NCBI RefSeq assembly: GCF_007828045.1
Contig: NZ_VITN01000001.1
Coordinates: 558,001 to 622,000 of the forward strand
Direction of reading: 5' to 3'
From: Nitrospirillum amazonense
GTDB lineage: Bacteria; Pseudomonadota; Alphaproteobacteria; Azospirillales; Azospirillaceae
DNA: 64,000 nt
The notes beneath the pieces were generated by a model that made no database searches, was not told the origin of the DNA, and was given only the letters and a program-made list of their open reading frames with translations. Within the stretch, counting starts at the first letter, position 1; each line of letters starts with the position of its first letter. The translations under genes were made by a program, and so were the position numbers. Of the stretch, positions 31,886 to 42,791 are shown piece after piece.

Positions 31886-34300
31886 ATGCCGATGTTCACG
31901 CTGCCTGTTTTCCTCCGCCGGCATATCCTGTTCACCTTGCTGAACCTGACGGGTCTGGCCGTCGGTATCGCCGCCTTCCTGCTGGTCAGCCTCTATGTGG
32001 CGGAAGAGGGGACGGTGGACCGGGGCTTCACCCACGCCGACCGCCTCTACCGCGTGGGCAGTCAACTGAACGTGGGCGGCCAGTCCATCAAGCTGACCTT
32101 CGCCCCGGATGACCTGGCCGGGTCCGTGAAGCAGGAGGTGCCGGAGGTCGAGGCCGTCACCCGTATCGAGCAGGATCGGGTGATGCTGGGCGCCGCCACC
32201 CGCTACTTCGAACAGCGGGTGCTGTGGGCCGATCCGGACTTCCTGCGGCTGCTGGATTATCCACTGGAACGGGGCGATCCCGCCCTGGCTCTGGCCCGGC
32301 CCGATGGCGTGGTGGTGACCCGGGACCTGGCGCGCACGCTGTTCGGGGACGCTGACCCCATGGGCCGCACGATCGAGGTGCGGCACGGGCCGGCCCTGAC
32401 CGTTACCGGCATCCTGGCGCCGCTGGGGCAAAGCCATCTGGTCTTCACCGCCATCGCCGCCGAGGCCGCACGGGGGGACAAGTCCTGGGCGCATGCGAAA
32501 CCGCGACCCTGGTCCGACATCTCGGGGGTCACCACCTACGTCCGCTTGGCGCCGGGGGCGTCGGCGGCGGCGGTGGGCGCAGGCCTGCCCGCGTTCGTCA
32601 ACCGGCACAACCCGCCCAACCCCGACAAGGCGGGCGGCGGCATGGACAACATGGTCAGCCTGCGGCTGGATCCCGTGCCCGACATCTATCTGCGGGTCAA
32701 GGCGCTGGGCGCCCTCGCCGAAGGGGATGTCGGCACCTTGCAGGTCCTGGGCGGCGTCGCCCTGCTGATCCTGGGCATCGCCATCGCAAACTACACCAAC
32801 ATGGCGACGGCCCAGGCCATCACCCGGGCCCGCGAGGTGGGCATCCGCAAGCTGGTGGGCGCTCGCCGCCGGCAGCTGGTCGCCCTGTTCACCGGCGAGG
32901 CGGTGCTGCTGGCCGCCGTCGGCACGGTGGCCGCCCTGGCGCTCATGGAACTGGCCCGGCCGGCGTTCCAGGGACTGGTGGGCCGGGATGTCTCGCTGGC
33001 GCCCCTGACCCGGGGCTGGCTGCTGCCCCTGCTGCTGGCCACGCCTGTCCTGGTGGGCGTGCTGGGCGGCTTCTACCCCGCCCTGGTGTTGTCGGGCTAC
33101 CGGCCGGGAGAAGTACTGAAGGGCCGCGCCCAGGCGCCGGGCGCCGGCCGCGTGCGGGCCGTGCTGGTGGTGGCGCAGTTCGCGGTATCTATCGCCCTGA
33201 TGGTGGCGACCTTCACGGTGCAGCGCCAGGTGGCCCACGTTCAGGCCGCCGGCCTGGGCTATCAGCCGGATAGCCTGTACCTGGTCAGCAACCTGCCCGC
33301 CGACCTGTCCCGGGCCGCCACCTTGAAGGCGGAGGTGACACGCCTGCCCGGCGTGCGTGCCGCCAGTCTGTCCAGCTTGGTGCCGGCCGCCCAATCGGAA
33401 AGCCTGTCCAGCTTCGACCTGCCGGAAAATACCCGCAGCACCCTGCGCCAGGCGCGGGGTATCGCCACCTTCACGGCGGACCAGGATTTCTTCGCCACCT
33501 ACGGCGCGCGCCTGGTAGCCGGCAAGGACCTGCCCCCCGGCTGGAAGCCGGCGGAGGGGGACGAGGAAAAGCCGCGCTACCTCATCCTGACGGAAACCGC
33601 GGCGCGGCGCATGGGATACACCAGGCCGGAGGACGCGGTGGGCGAACGCCTGTCCATCAACAGCGAAGACCCCACCGAGGTCGCCGGCGTGGTGGCGGAC
33701 ATGCGGTTCCAGTCCGCCCGCCGGGCCGATCTGCCGCTGATGTTCCCGATCAAGGCCAGCGGCGAGCACCTGACCGTGCGCCTGGCCGCAGGCGACCAGC
33801 GGGCCACGATGGCGGCCGTGAACGCCGTGGTCGACAAGCTGTACCCCGACGCCGACTACCTGCGTCGCGCCTTCGCGGATGAGCGGATCGAAAGCCTGTA
33901 CCAGTCGGAACGGCGCCAGGCCCGCGTCTTCGCTGCTTTCGGCGGCTTGGCCGTGGCGCTGGCCAATATGGGCCTGTTCGGCCTGACCGCCCTGACGGCG
34001 GCCCGGCGCACCAAGGAGATTGGCGTGCGCCGGGTGGTGGGGGCCAAGGTGCCGGATATCATGGGGCTGATGGCCTGGCAATTCACCCGGCCCGTGCTGC
34101 TCGCGAACCTGGTGGCGTGGCCTGTCGCCTGGTGGGCCCTGCACCAGTGGCTGCTGCAATTCACCGTGCGGGTGGACCAGGCGCCCCTGACCTTCCTGGC
34201 CGCCGGCGCTGTCGCCTTGGCCGTGGCGCTGGCCACGGTGGCGGTCCACGTCATCCGCGTCGCCAGCGCCCCGCCGGTGGCGGCGCTGCGGTACGAATGA
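31886..34300 (+). CDS. FtsX/MacB-type ABC transporter permease, copy 2
   Basis: Paralogue of the preceding gene (804 residues) with the same two-half layout: LLNLTGLAVGIAAFLLVSLYVA at the N-terminus, AREVGIRKLVGARRRQLVALFTGE in the middle and LFGLTALTAARRTKEIGVRRVVGAK near the end; long identical blocks show recent tandem duplication followed by divergence. GGGGGAGG six bases before the ATG at 31886 decides the start over the ATG at 31868. With copy 1 it could form a heterodimeric membrane pair; the ATPase must be encoded elsewhere, or the pair works without one. Confidence 0.88.
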   Translation: MPMFTLPVFLRRHILFTLLNLTGLAVGIAAFLLVSLYVAEEGTVDRGFTHADRLYRVGSQLNVGGQSIKLTFAPDDLAGSVKQEVPEVEAVTRIEQDRVMLGAATRYFEQRVLWADPDFLRLLDYPLERGDPALALARPDGVVVTRDLARTLFGDADPMGRTIEVRHGPALTVTGILAPLGQSHLVFTAIAAEAARGDKSWAHAKPRPWSDISGVTTYVRLAPGASAAAVGAGLPAFVNRHNPPNPDKAGGGMDNMVSLRLDPVPDIYLRVKALGALAEGDVGTLQVLGGVALLILGIAIANYTNMATAQAITRAREVGIRKLVGARRRQLVALFTGEAVLLAAVGTVAALALMELARPAFQGLVGRDVSLAPLTRGWLLPLLLATPVLVGVLGGFYPALVLSGYRPGEVLKGRAQAPGAGRVRAVLVVAQFAVSIALMVATFTVQRQVAHVQAAGLGYQPDSLYLVSNLPADLSRAATLKAEVTRLPGVRAASLSSLVPAAQSESLSSFDLPENTRSTLRQARGIATFTADQDFFATYGARLVAGKDLPPGWKPAEGDEEKPRYLILTETAARRMGYTRPEDAVGERLSINSEDPTEVAGVVADMRFQSARRADLPLMFPIKASGEHLTVRLAAGDQRATMAAVNAVVDKLYPDADYLRRAFADERIESLYQSERRQARVFAAFGGLAVALANMGLFGLTALTAARRTKEIGVRRVVGAKVPDIMGLMAWQFTRPVLLANLVAWPVAWWALHQWLLQFTVRVDQAPLTFLAAGAVALAVALATVAVHVIRVASAPPVAALRYE

Positions 34301-34311
34301 CCGCGCGACAG

Positions 34312-35190
34312 TCAGCCCTTTACCAGGCCCAGCAGCAGGGCGTTGGTCTCGGCCGGCTTCTCCAGCATGATCTGGTGGCCGCAGCGTTCCAGTTCCACGT
34401 AGGTGGCGTTGGGCAGGCGCTTGGCCAGGTCGCGGGCACCGGCCGGCGGCGTCAGGCCGTCATTGGCGCCGGCCACCACGGTGATGGGCAGGGTCAGGGA
34501 TGAGAGCGCCGCCGGGTCGGGATGGGCCGCCTGGCTCATCAGCGCCTTCATCATGAACAGGCTGTTGCCCTTGGTCGCCTGCTCCTCGAACGCGAGCAGG
34601 GCGGCGTCGGTGTCCGGATGCCAGGCCAGGGAACGGAACTTGGCGGAGATGAGGGGGCGGATCCATTCCAGGACGAAGGGTGGCAGCCAGCCCAGCGGGT
34701 TGGCGCCCAACAGGGCGACGGGGCTGGGCGGGCCCAGCAACAAGGCCGCCGCCACGCGATGCAACTGGCCCTCCGCCGCCAGGCCCTGCAGCAGGCTCAA
34801 GGTCAGGCGGCAGCCATAGGAGTGGCCGGCCAGGATGACGCGGCCTTGACTGTCCGGCGGCCCATAGCTGTCCAGGATCTGGCGGTAGTCGGCCACCAGA
34901 TGGTTACCCTCATAGGCCGCCCAGTCGCGCGGCTGGGGGCTTTGCCCATGGCCGACGAAATCCCAGGCGACGATGCGCACGCCCGCCTCCACCAGGGCGG
35001 CCCATTGGTGGCGCCACTGGTTCTTGTTGCCGCCACTGCCGTGGCACAGGAAGACGGTGGTGTCGGCACGCGTCCCGCCCTCATGCACCAGCAGGCTCAA
35101 GGGCGGACGGCCGTCGCGCACCGTCACCGTGTCGGTCGTGACCACCAGGCGGGTGGTGGCAATCGGCTGGGGCTCAGCGGTATCCGGCAT
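34312..35190 (-). CDS. Alpha/beta hydrolase
   Basis: Soluble hydrolase of 292 residues with HGSGGNKNQW as the oxyanion loop, nucleophile Ser124 in GHSYG, Asp244 in GANDGLTPP and His272 in CGHQIML. The cap region (LLGPPSPVALLGANPLGWLPPFVLEWIRP) is hydrophobic. Esterase, lipase-like or peptidase activity is possible; no signal peptide. It converges with the permease pair with an 11-base gap and is divergent from the S58 peptidase. Confidence 0.88.
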   Translation of the reverse strand: MPDTAEPQPIATTRLVVTTDTVTVRDGRPPLSLLVHEGGTRADTTVFLCHGSGGNKNQWRHQWAALVEAGVRIVAWDFVGHGQSPQPRDWAAYEGNHLVADYRQILDSYGPPDSQGRVILAGHSYGCRLTLSLLQGLAAEGQLHRVAAALLLGPPSPVALLGANPLGWLPPFVLEWIRPLISAKFRSLAWHPDTDAALLAFEEQATKGNSLFMMKALMSQAAHPDPAALSSLTLPITVVAGANDGLTPPAGARDLAKRLPNATYVELERCGHQIMLEKPAETNALLLGLVKG

Positions 35191-35302
35191 GGTGTTTCCC
35201 GTTGAAGGTACGAGGATGAAGGCGGACTATCCGCGCTGTCGCGGCCGGGATCGTGGATCGGCCGTCCCCGGACCGTGAACCAAGCCGTTGGAAAACCGTA
35301 TC

Positions 35303-36342
35303 ATGCCTGCCACCGGACCGCGCCCCGGATCGCGTAACGCCATCACCGACGTCCCCGGCCTGACGGTGGGCCACGCCACGGATGAGGGGGTGCGCAGTGG
35401 CGTCACCGTCCTGCTGTGCGGGGGCCCCAAGGGGGCCGCCGGCTGGGCCGGCGGCGTGGACGTGCGCGGCGGCGGCCCCGGCACCCGCGAGACCGAGATG
35501 CTGGCGGCGGAGAACCTGGTGGGCCGGGCTCATGCCGTGGTCCTGACCGGTGGTTCCGTCTTCGGGCTCGCCGCGGCGGACGGGGTGGTGGCCGTGCTGT
35601 CGCGGCGCGGGATGGGCCTGACCCTGCGGCCCGGTACGCCCGCCGTGCCCCTGGTGCCGGCCGCCGTGCTCTATGACCTGGCCAATGGCGGCGACAAGGA
35701 CTGGGGCCTGGCGCCGCCCTACCGTGACCTGGGGATGCGCGCGGTCGAGGCCGCCGGCCTGGATGTGCCCCAAGGCGCCCTGGGCGCCGGGCGCGGCGCC
35801 ATGGCCGGGCTGGTCCCCGGTGGGATCGGCACCGCTTCGCTGGATCTGGGCGATGGCCTGGTGGTGGGCGCCCTGGTGGCGGCCAACCCCCTGGGCTCGG
35901 TTTTCATGCCCGACGGCCGCACCTACTGGGCCTGGCCCTTCGAGATCGATGGCGAGTTCGGCGGCCGCACACCCCAGGGCCCCATGGATGCCAGCGACCC
36001 GGTGCCCGAGCTGTCGCGGCTGGGCGTGCACCGCCAGCCCACGGCGGGCGCCAACACCACGATTGCGGTGGTGGCCGCCTCCGCTGACCTCAGCACGGCG
36101 GAGTGCAAGCGGGTGGCGATGATGGCGCAGGACGGCATCGCCCGCGCCGCGCGCCCGGCCCACACCCCTTTCGACGGCGACACCGTGTTCGCCGTGGCGC
36201 GGGGACCGGCCCTGTCGATGGACGCCGGCAGCCGCTGGGCCCAGGTGGCGCGCATCGGCTCCGCCGCCGCCGACTGCCTGGCCCGCGCCATCGCCCGCGC
36301 GGTGTATCATGCGGGGGACGGACAAGGGGGCGAGGACGGCCA

Positions 36343-36355
<13 letters not shown>
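35303..36355 (+). CDS. S58/DmpA-family (P1) peptidase
   Basis: Aminopeptidase-type N-terminal-nucleophile protein (350 residues). It shows the family pattern ITDVPGLTVGHATDEGVRSGVTVLL, HAVVLTGGSVFGLAAADGVV, and GANTTIAVVA, where the chain would cleave itself before Thr252 to expose the nucleophile; the second part has MMAQDGIARAARPAHTPFDGDTVFA. Known members release N-terminal D- or L-amino acids or beta-amino acids from short peptides. An upstream in-frame TTG at 35288 is less likely than this ATG. Its 3' end overlaps the convergent ABC ATPase gene by 13 bases, beside the peptide importer that could supply substrate. Confidence 0.88.
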
Positions 36356-37944
<1,589 letters not shown>

Positions 37945-37947
37945 GGC

Positions 37948-38796
37948 TCAGGCCCCCCGCTTCGGGGCCAGGCGGCCGCGCAGGCCCTCGCCCAGCAGGT
38001 TGAAGCCCAGCACGGCGGCCACCACGGCCAGGCCGGGGAACAGCACCAGCCAGGGCGCCTGGCCCGCCAGGGTCTGGCTGTCCGCCAGCATGCGGCCCCA
38101 GCTGGGCTGCGGCGCCTGGGTGCCCAGGCCGACGAAGGACAGGCCAGCGTCGGCGACGATGCCCAGCGACAGCTGGATGGCGGCCTGGACCAGCAGCAGG
38201 CCGGCGATGTTGGGCAGCACATGTTCCGCTGAGATGCGGCCGCCGCCCTTGCCAGCCAGGCGGGCGGCCAGGGTGTAATCCCGCGCCCACACGCCCAGGG
38301 CCGCCCCCCGCGCCACCTTGGCGAAGACGGGAATGTTGAACAGGCCGATGGCGGCGATGGCGTCCACGGCCCCCGGGCCGCACAGGGCCGCGATCAGCAC
38401 GGCGGTGATCAGGGCGGGGAAGGCGAAGACCACGTCGCTGCCGCGCATCGCCACCTCCTCCACCCAGCCGCGCCGCCCCGCCGCCAGCAGGCCCAGGGGC
38501 ACGCCGAATCCCGCGCCCACGCCCACGGCGGCCAGGGCCACGCCCAAGGCGCTGCGCCCGCCCGCCAGCACGTGGGAGAAGACGTCGCGGCCATAGGCGT
38601 CGGTGCCGAACCAATGGGTGGCGGAGGGTGCGGCCATCCGCCCGGCGACGTTGATGGCCGTGGGGTCATAGGGCGTCCACGCCAGCGACAGCAGGGCGGT
38701 GGCCACCACCAGGCCGGTCAGGAACAGGCCGGCGGCCAGGGCCTTGGAATGGCGGCTGCCGTCGGCCGTCGCCTCCAGCGTGATCATGACGGTCAT
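37948..38796 (-). CDS. Oligopeptide ABC transporter permease (DppC type)
   Basis: Inner-membrane permease of 282 residues. Typical DppC start with a first span (LAAGLFLTGLVVATALLSLAW), the ATHWFGTDAYGRDVFSHVLAGGRSAL motif, and the EAA loop region (VFAKVARGAALGVWARDYTLAARLAGKGG; HVLPNIAGLLLVQ), ending LLGEGLRGRLAPK. Its ATG overlaps the stop of the upstream fusion gene in an ATGA, so translation is coupled. A second ATG at 38787 is possible. It pairs with the DppB-like domain of the fusion protein. Confidence 0.93.
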   Translation of the reverse strand: MTVMITLEATADGSRHSKALAAGLFLTGLVVATALLSLAWTPYDPTAINVAGRMAAPSATHWFGTDAYGRDVFSHVLAGGRSALGVALAAVGVGAGFGVPLGLLAAGRRGWVEEVAMRGSDVVFAFPALITAVLIAALCGPGAVDAIAAIGLFNIPVFAKVARGAALGVWARDYTLAARLAGKGGGRISAEHVLPNIAGLLLVQAAIQLSLGIVADAGLSFVGLGTQAPQPSWGRMLADSQTLAGQAPWLVLFPGLAVVAAVLGFNLLGEGLRGRLAPKRGA

Positions 38797-41360
38797 GGCC
38801 GCGGCCCCCGTGTCAGGCGCGGATCCACCGCGGCGTTGGCCAGATCGATCAGGAAGGTGACCACCACCACGGCGAACACCAGGCCGACGGTGACCCCCTG
38901 CACCACGATCAGGTCGCGCTGGGCCACGGCCTGGAACACCAGGCGCCCCAGTCCAGGCAGGAAGAACACGTTCTCGATGATGATGCCGCCCGCCAGCAGG
39001 AAGGAGAACTGCATGCCCAGGATGGTCAGTGCCGGCACGCACGCATTAGGCAGGGCGTGGCGCAGCAGGGCCTGGGCCAGGCTCAGGCCCTTGGCCCGCG
39101 CGGTGCGGATGTAATCCTGCCCCATCTGCGCCACCAGCTCGCCCCGCAGCACCCGCGCCAGGATGCCGGCCTGGGGGGCGGCCAGGGCGATGGCCGGCAG
39201 GGTCAGGGCCTTGCATGCCGGCAGCAGGCCGCCGCCCCAGCCGGGGAAGCCGCCGGCGGCGAACCAGTGCAGGCCGGCGGCGAAGACCAGGGCCAGCACG
39301 GTGCCGGCCCAGAAGTTGGGCACGGCGATCAGCAATTGCGCCACGCCGTTCAGCAGGGCGTCCACCACGCCGCCCCGCCGCCCGCGCACGGCCCCCAGCG
39401 CCGCCAGGGTGCCCAGGGCGACGGCCAGCAGGGTGGACAGCAGCACGGCATACAGCGTCAGGGGCAGGGTCACGGCCAGCCGCTCCGCCATCAGGCGGCC
39501 GACATCGACGCGGTAGGTGTAGCTGAGGCCGAAATCGCCCCGCGCCAGGCCGGCCAGCCAGGCGAGGTAGCGCTGCGGCGCCGGCACGTCCAGGCCCATC
39601 TGGTGGCGCAGCACGGCCAGGGCGGCCGGGTCGGCGCTCAGGCCCATCATCACCCGGGCGGGGTCGCCGGGGATGACCTGCAACACCAGGAAGATGGCCA
39701 GGCTGGCGGCCAGCAGGGTCAGCAGCAGCACGACTAGGCGCCCGGCGACATAGCGCGGGCCCGCCTTGGCGGCGGCCAGGGCCACGGCGCCCAGCACGGC
39801 CAAGCCCAGCAGCCAGGCCAGCCCCCCGGCGCCGGACAGGCCGCCACCGGTCCCGGTGTTTCCGCCGGCGTCGTCGAAGCGCGCCGTGGCCAGGTCCACC
39901 AGCTGCACCGGCGTGGGCAGCCAGATGTCGCGCAGGCGTGCGTCCCACACGCCGAAATAGGGGTATTCGAACAGGAAGACGTTGACGGCATCGTCGGCCA
40001 GGGTGCGCTGGATGTCGCCCAGCAGGGCCAGGCGTCGCGCCGGGTCCACCGTGGCGTCCAGCTGGGCCAGCAGCGCCTTGTAGGCCGGGTTGCGATAGCC
40101 GAAATAGTAATCGTCGCGGCCGTAAATGTCGTAATCCATGGGCTCGACATGGGCGACGATGGTCATGTCGAAGTCATGGCCGCCATACACCTGGGAAATC
40201 CAGGTGGCCCATTCCACGTCCTGCAGCACCACATGCACCCCGGCCTCCGCCAGCTGGGCGGCGATGATCTCGGCGGCACGCTTGGCATAGGGCAGGGGCA
40301 GCACGCGCAGGGTGGCGGTGAAACCGTGCGGATAGCCGGCCTGCGCCAGCAGGGCCTTGGCCTTGGCCACGTCGTGTGGGTACAGGCCCGTCAGATCGAC
40401 ATAGCCGACGTTCTGCGGCGGGTAGTGGCTGCCGATGGGGTCGCCATAGCCGAACATGGCGCCCTGGATGATGGCCTGGCGGTCGATGGCGTGCGACAGG
40501 GCGCGGCGCACCAGCACATTGTCGAAGGGCGGGCGCCGGTTGTTCAGGGCCAGCAGCGTTTCCCCCTCCGATGGGGCGATGTCGACGGTATAGCGCGGGT
40601 CGGCCTTCAGCGCGGCGATGGCCTCCGGCGCCGGGAAGGCGGGGAAGCCCTGGATGTCGCCGGCCTTCAGCGCCGCCGTGGCCGCCGCCGGGTCGGCGAT
40701 GAAGCGGTAGGTGACGCTGGCCAGATGGGGGGGCACCCCCCAATAGGCCGGGTTGCGCGCCAGGGTGACGGCGTTGCCCCGTTGCCAGTCGGCCACGGTA
40801 TAGGGGCCGGTGCCCACCGGGTGGGTGACGTTGCCGGCGGCGCTGGCGGGGGACACCATGACGGCCGCCGGCCAGCCCAGCACCTGCAACAGGCTGCCGT
40901 AGGGCGCCTTCAGGTGGATGGCGGCCGTCAGCGGGTCGATGACATCGACATGGTCGATGTGCGACAGCGCCACCTTCTGCGGGTTGGTGCTGCCCGGGGC
41001 GATGGCGCGCTCAAGCGAGAACTTGACCGTTTCGGCATCGAAACCAGTTCCGTCCTGGAAGCGCACGCCCGCCCGCAGGTGGAAGGTGTAGGTCAGGCCG
41101 TCGGGCGCCACCGTCCAGTCGGTGGCCAGCAGGGGCTGCACCGTGCCGCCCACGCCCTGGTGCACCAGGCCCTCGAACACCGTGGGAAAGACGACGGCGG
41201 GGATGGCGGCCGAGGCCTCCGCCGTCGGGTCCAGGCCCGGCGGCTCCAGCTGCAGGCCCAGGGTCAGGCTGTCGCGCGCGGCCGCCATGGGCGCTACCGC
41301 CAGGACGGCCAGCACGGCCGCCGACCTGACAAGACGCATGAGAAAGGTCGCCCAAGCCAT
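38793..41360 (-). CDS. Fusion of peptide-binding protein (SBP family 5) and DppB-type permease
   Basis: One continuous frame of 855 residues with three parts. (1) A signal segment (residues 1-29, LVRSAAVLAVLAVAPMAAA) and a complete family-5 binding protein, about 30-495 (PPGLDPTAEASAAIPAVVFP, GTGPYTVADWQRGNAVTLARNP, VRRALSHAIDRQAIIQGAM). (2) A Gly-rich linker (about 499-513) and one extra membrane span (514-531, WLLGLAVLGAVALAAAK) followed by positive residues. (3) A complete DppB permease (from about 536: IFLVLQVIPGDPARVMMG, GDFGLSYTYRVDVGRLMAERL, EAA loop MGQDYIRTARAKGLSLAQAL). The extra span returns the chain to the cytoplasm so DppB keeps its normal orientation. There is no stop, frameshift or internal start to split it. 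It starts 4 bases after the TPR gene. Confidence 0.93.
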   Translation of the reverse strand: MAWATFLMRLVRSAAVLAVLAVAPMAAARDSLTLGLQLEPPGLDPTAEASAAIPAVVFPTVFEGLVHQGVGGTVQPLLATDWTVAPDGLTYTFHLRAGVRFQDGTGFDAETVKFSLERAIAPGSTNPQKVALSHIDHVDVIDPLTAAIHLKAPYGSLLQVLGWPAAVMVSPASAAGNVTHPVGTGPYTVADWQRGNAVTLARNPAYWGVPPHLASVTYRFIADPAAATAALKAGDIQGFPAFPAPEAIAALKADPRYTVDIAPSEGETLLALNNRRPPFDNVLVRRALSHAIDRQAIIQGAMFGYGDPIGSHYPPQNVGYVDLTGLYPHDVAKAKALLAQAGYPHGFTATLRVLPLPYAKRAAEIIAAQLAEAGVHVVLQDVEWATWISQVYGGHDFDMTIVAHVEPMDYDIYGRDDYYFGYRNPAYKALLAQLDATVDPARRLALLGDIQRTLADDAVNVFLFEYPYFGVWDARLRDIWLPTPVQLVDLATARFDDAGGNTGTGGGLSGAGGLAWLLGLAVLGAVALAAAKAGPRYVAGRLVVLLLTLLAASLAIFLVLQVIPGDPARVMMGLSADPAALAVLRHQMGLDVPAPQRYLAWLAGLARGDFGLSYTYRVDVGRLMAERLAVTLPLTLYAVLLSTLLAVALGTLAALGAVRGRRGGVVDALLNGVAQLLIAVPNFWAGTVLALVFAAGLHWFAAGGFPGWGGGLLPACKALTLPAIALAAPQAGILARVLRGELVAQMGQDYIRTARAKGLSLAQALLRHALPNACVPALTILGMQFSFLLAGGIIIENVFFLPGLGRLVFQAVAQRDLIVVQGVTVGLVFAVVVVTFLIDLANAAVDPRLTRGPRP

Positions 41361-41364
41361 TGGT

Positions 41365-42762
41365 CTAGCGCCCCAGCAGGGAGGGGGCGTGGCGGTGCGC
41401 CTCCACCGTGGCGTGGGCGCGTGCCGCCGCTTGGCGCGCCAGGCTGGGCAGGCCCAGCGCGTCATAGACCTGGGCCAGGGCGCGGTTCAGGGGCACGCCG
41501 CCGGGGTCAAAGGCCCGGCGCAGTTCCAGCATCTGTTGCGCCGGCGCCCAGCGCCGGTCCTTGAGATAGGCGTCCAGCACCACCTGCTCGAACAGGTCGC
41601 GCTGGGCGTGGCTGCCGCCGATCTCCACCAGGCGGGGCAGCACGGGGCCCAGGCGGCGCACCGCCGCGCGCCAGTCGCCCCGGTGATAGGCCACCAGCCC
41701 CTCGGCCGCCGGCACGGCCACGTCCGCCCATGTCTCCCGGCTGTGGTCCGGCGCCGTGCCCGCCTGGGCGCGGATGGCGTCCAGCAGGGTGTCGGCCTCC
41801 GCCCGGCCCGCGCGCGCCAGGCCCATGAGGTACAGCAGCGCCAGGAAGGGCTGGGCCGTGTCGGTGGCGCGGGCCGCCAGGTGGCCGGCCAGGTCGGTCC
41901 AGCGCCCGCCCACGTCCACGCCCGCCAGCTCCAGCCGGCTCAGCAGTTGCACCGCCCCCGCCTGGTCCTGGGAATAGCCCTTGTCCACGCCCCAGACGCG
42001 GGCGTCGTAGGTGGCCAGCGCCTCCGCCGCCCGCCCCTGGCTCAGCAGGAACAGGGCGTAGTGCCACCACAGGTGCGTGGACATGAAGGAATTGAGGTCG
42101 GTCCAGCTGTCGTGCACGCCGCGCAGGAAGGCCGCACCCTGGTCGATCTCGCCCCGCGTCAGCATCACGTGGGCCAGGGCGTGGTGGGCCCAGGGCTCCT
42201 TGCGCTTCAGGGTGATGGCGCGGCGGGCCGCCGCCTCCGCCTCATCCAGCAGGTGGCATTGCTCATAGCCGAAGGCCAGCATGCCATGCAGATAGGCGAC
42301 GTCGCCGGCGCGGGGCAGCACCTTCAGGGCGATGCGCACCATGTCCGGCGACTGGCCCCGGTTGAAGTTCAGGTACTGGTGGATCTTCACCGCCACCAGG
42401 TCGCGGGGGAATTCCTCCGCGATCTGGTCGCCCAGGGCCAGGGCGGCGGGGATGTCGTCCCGCCACCAGGCCTCCAGCATCGCGGCGTTCAGCCGCTCCC
42501 GCCGCGTGCCGTGGCGGGCGGCGGTCAGGGCGCGGCCGACATAGGGGGCGGCGCGGCCAGGGCCGTCGGTGGATTCCAGGAACATCCACAGCATGCCGGC
42601 GTAGATTTGCACCAGGGGTAGGTCCACCGCCGCGTCCGCCACCGCCAGCAGGTTCACGGCCCGCGTCTCATAGGCCAGCAGGCCGCCGACGAAATCGTCG
42701 ATCAGCCCGGCGCTGTGGTCGCCGTCCGTGGTGATGGGGTTGCCCAGGAAGTCTTCGTCCAT
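41365..42762 (-). CDS. Tetratricopeptide-repeat protein (TTC38/StaR-like)
   Basis: Cytoplasmic, all-helical protein of 465 residues with no signal peptide. TPR-like repeats cover most of its length. The central stretch matches the TTC38/StaR-like pattern: LMTRGEIDQGAAFLRG-type spacing, KEPWAHHALAHVMLTRGEID and STHLWWHYALFLLSQGRAAEA, with conserved His and Trp residues. No enzymatic role is known for this family; scaffolding of an unknown partner is likely. It lies 30 bases after the TonB receptor stop and 4 bases before the transporter fusion, so it is firmly inside the operon, an odd component for a transport locus. Confidence 0.85.
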   Translation of the reverse strand: MDEDFLGNPITTDGDHSAGLIDDFVGGLLAYETRAVNLLAVADAAVDLPLVQIYAGMLWMFLESTDGPGRAAPYVGRALTAARHGTRRERLNAAMLEAWWRDDIPAALALGDQIAEEFPRDLVAVKIHQYLNFNRGQSPDMVRIALKVLPRAGDVAYLHGMLAFGYEQCHLLDEAEAAARRAITLKRKEPWAHHALAHVMLTRGEIDQGAAFLRGVHDSWTDLNSFMSTHLWWHYALFLLSQGRAAEALATYDARVWGVDKGYSQDQAGAVQLLSRLELAGVDVGGRWTDLAGHLAARATDTAQPFLALLYLMGLARAGRAEADTLLDAIRAQAGTAPDHSRETWADVAVPAAEGLVAYHRGDWRAAVRRLGPVLPRLVEIGGSHAQRDLFEQVVLDAYLKDRRWAPAQQMLELRRAFDPGGVPLNRALAQVYDALGLPSLARQAAARAHATVEAHRHAPSLLGR

Positions 42763-42791
42763 GACGCTCTCGGCCTGGCTGTTGCGGGCGC

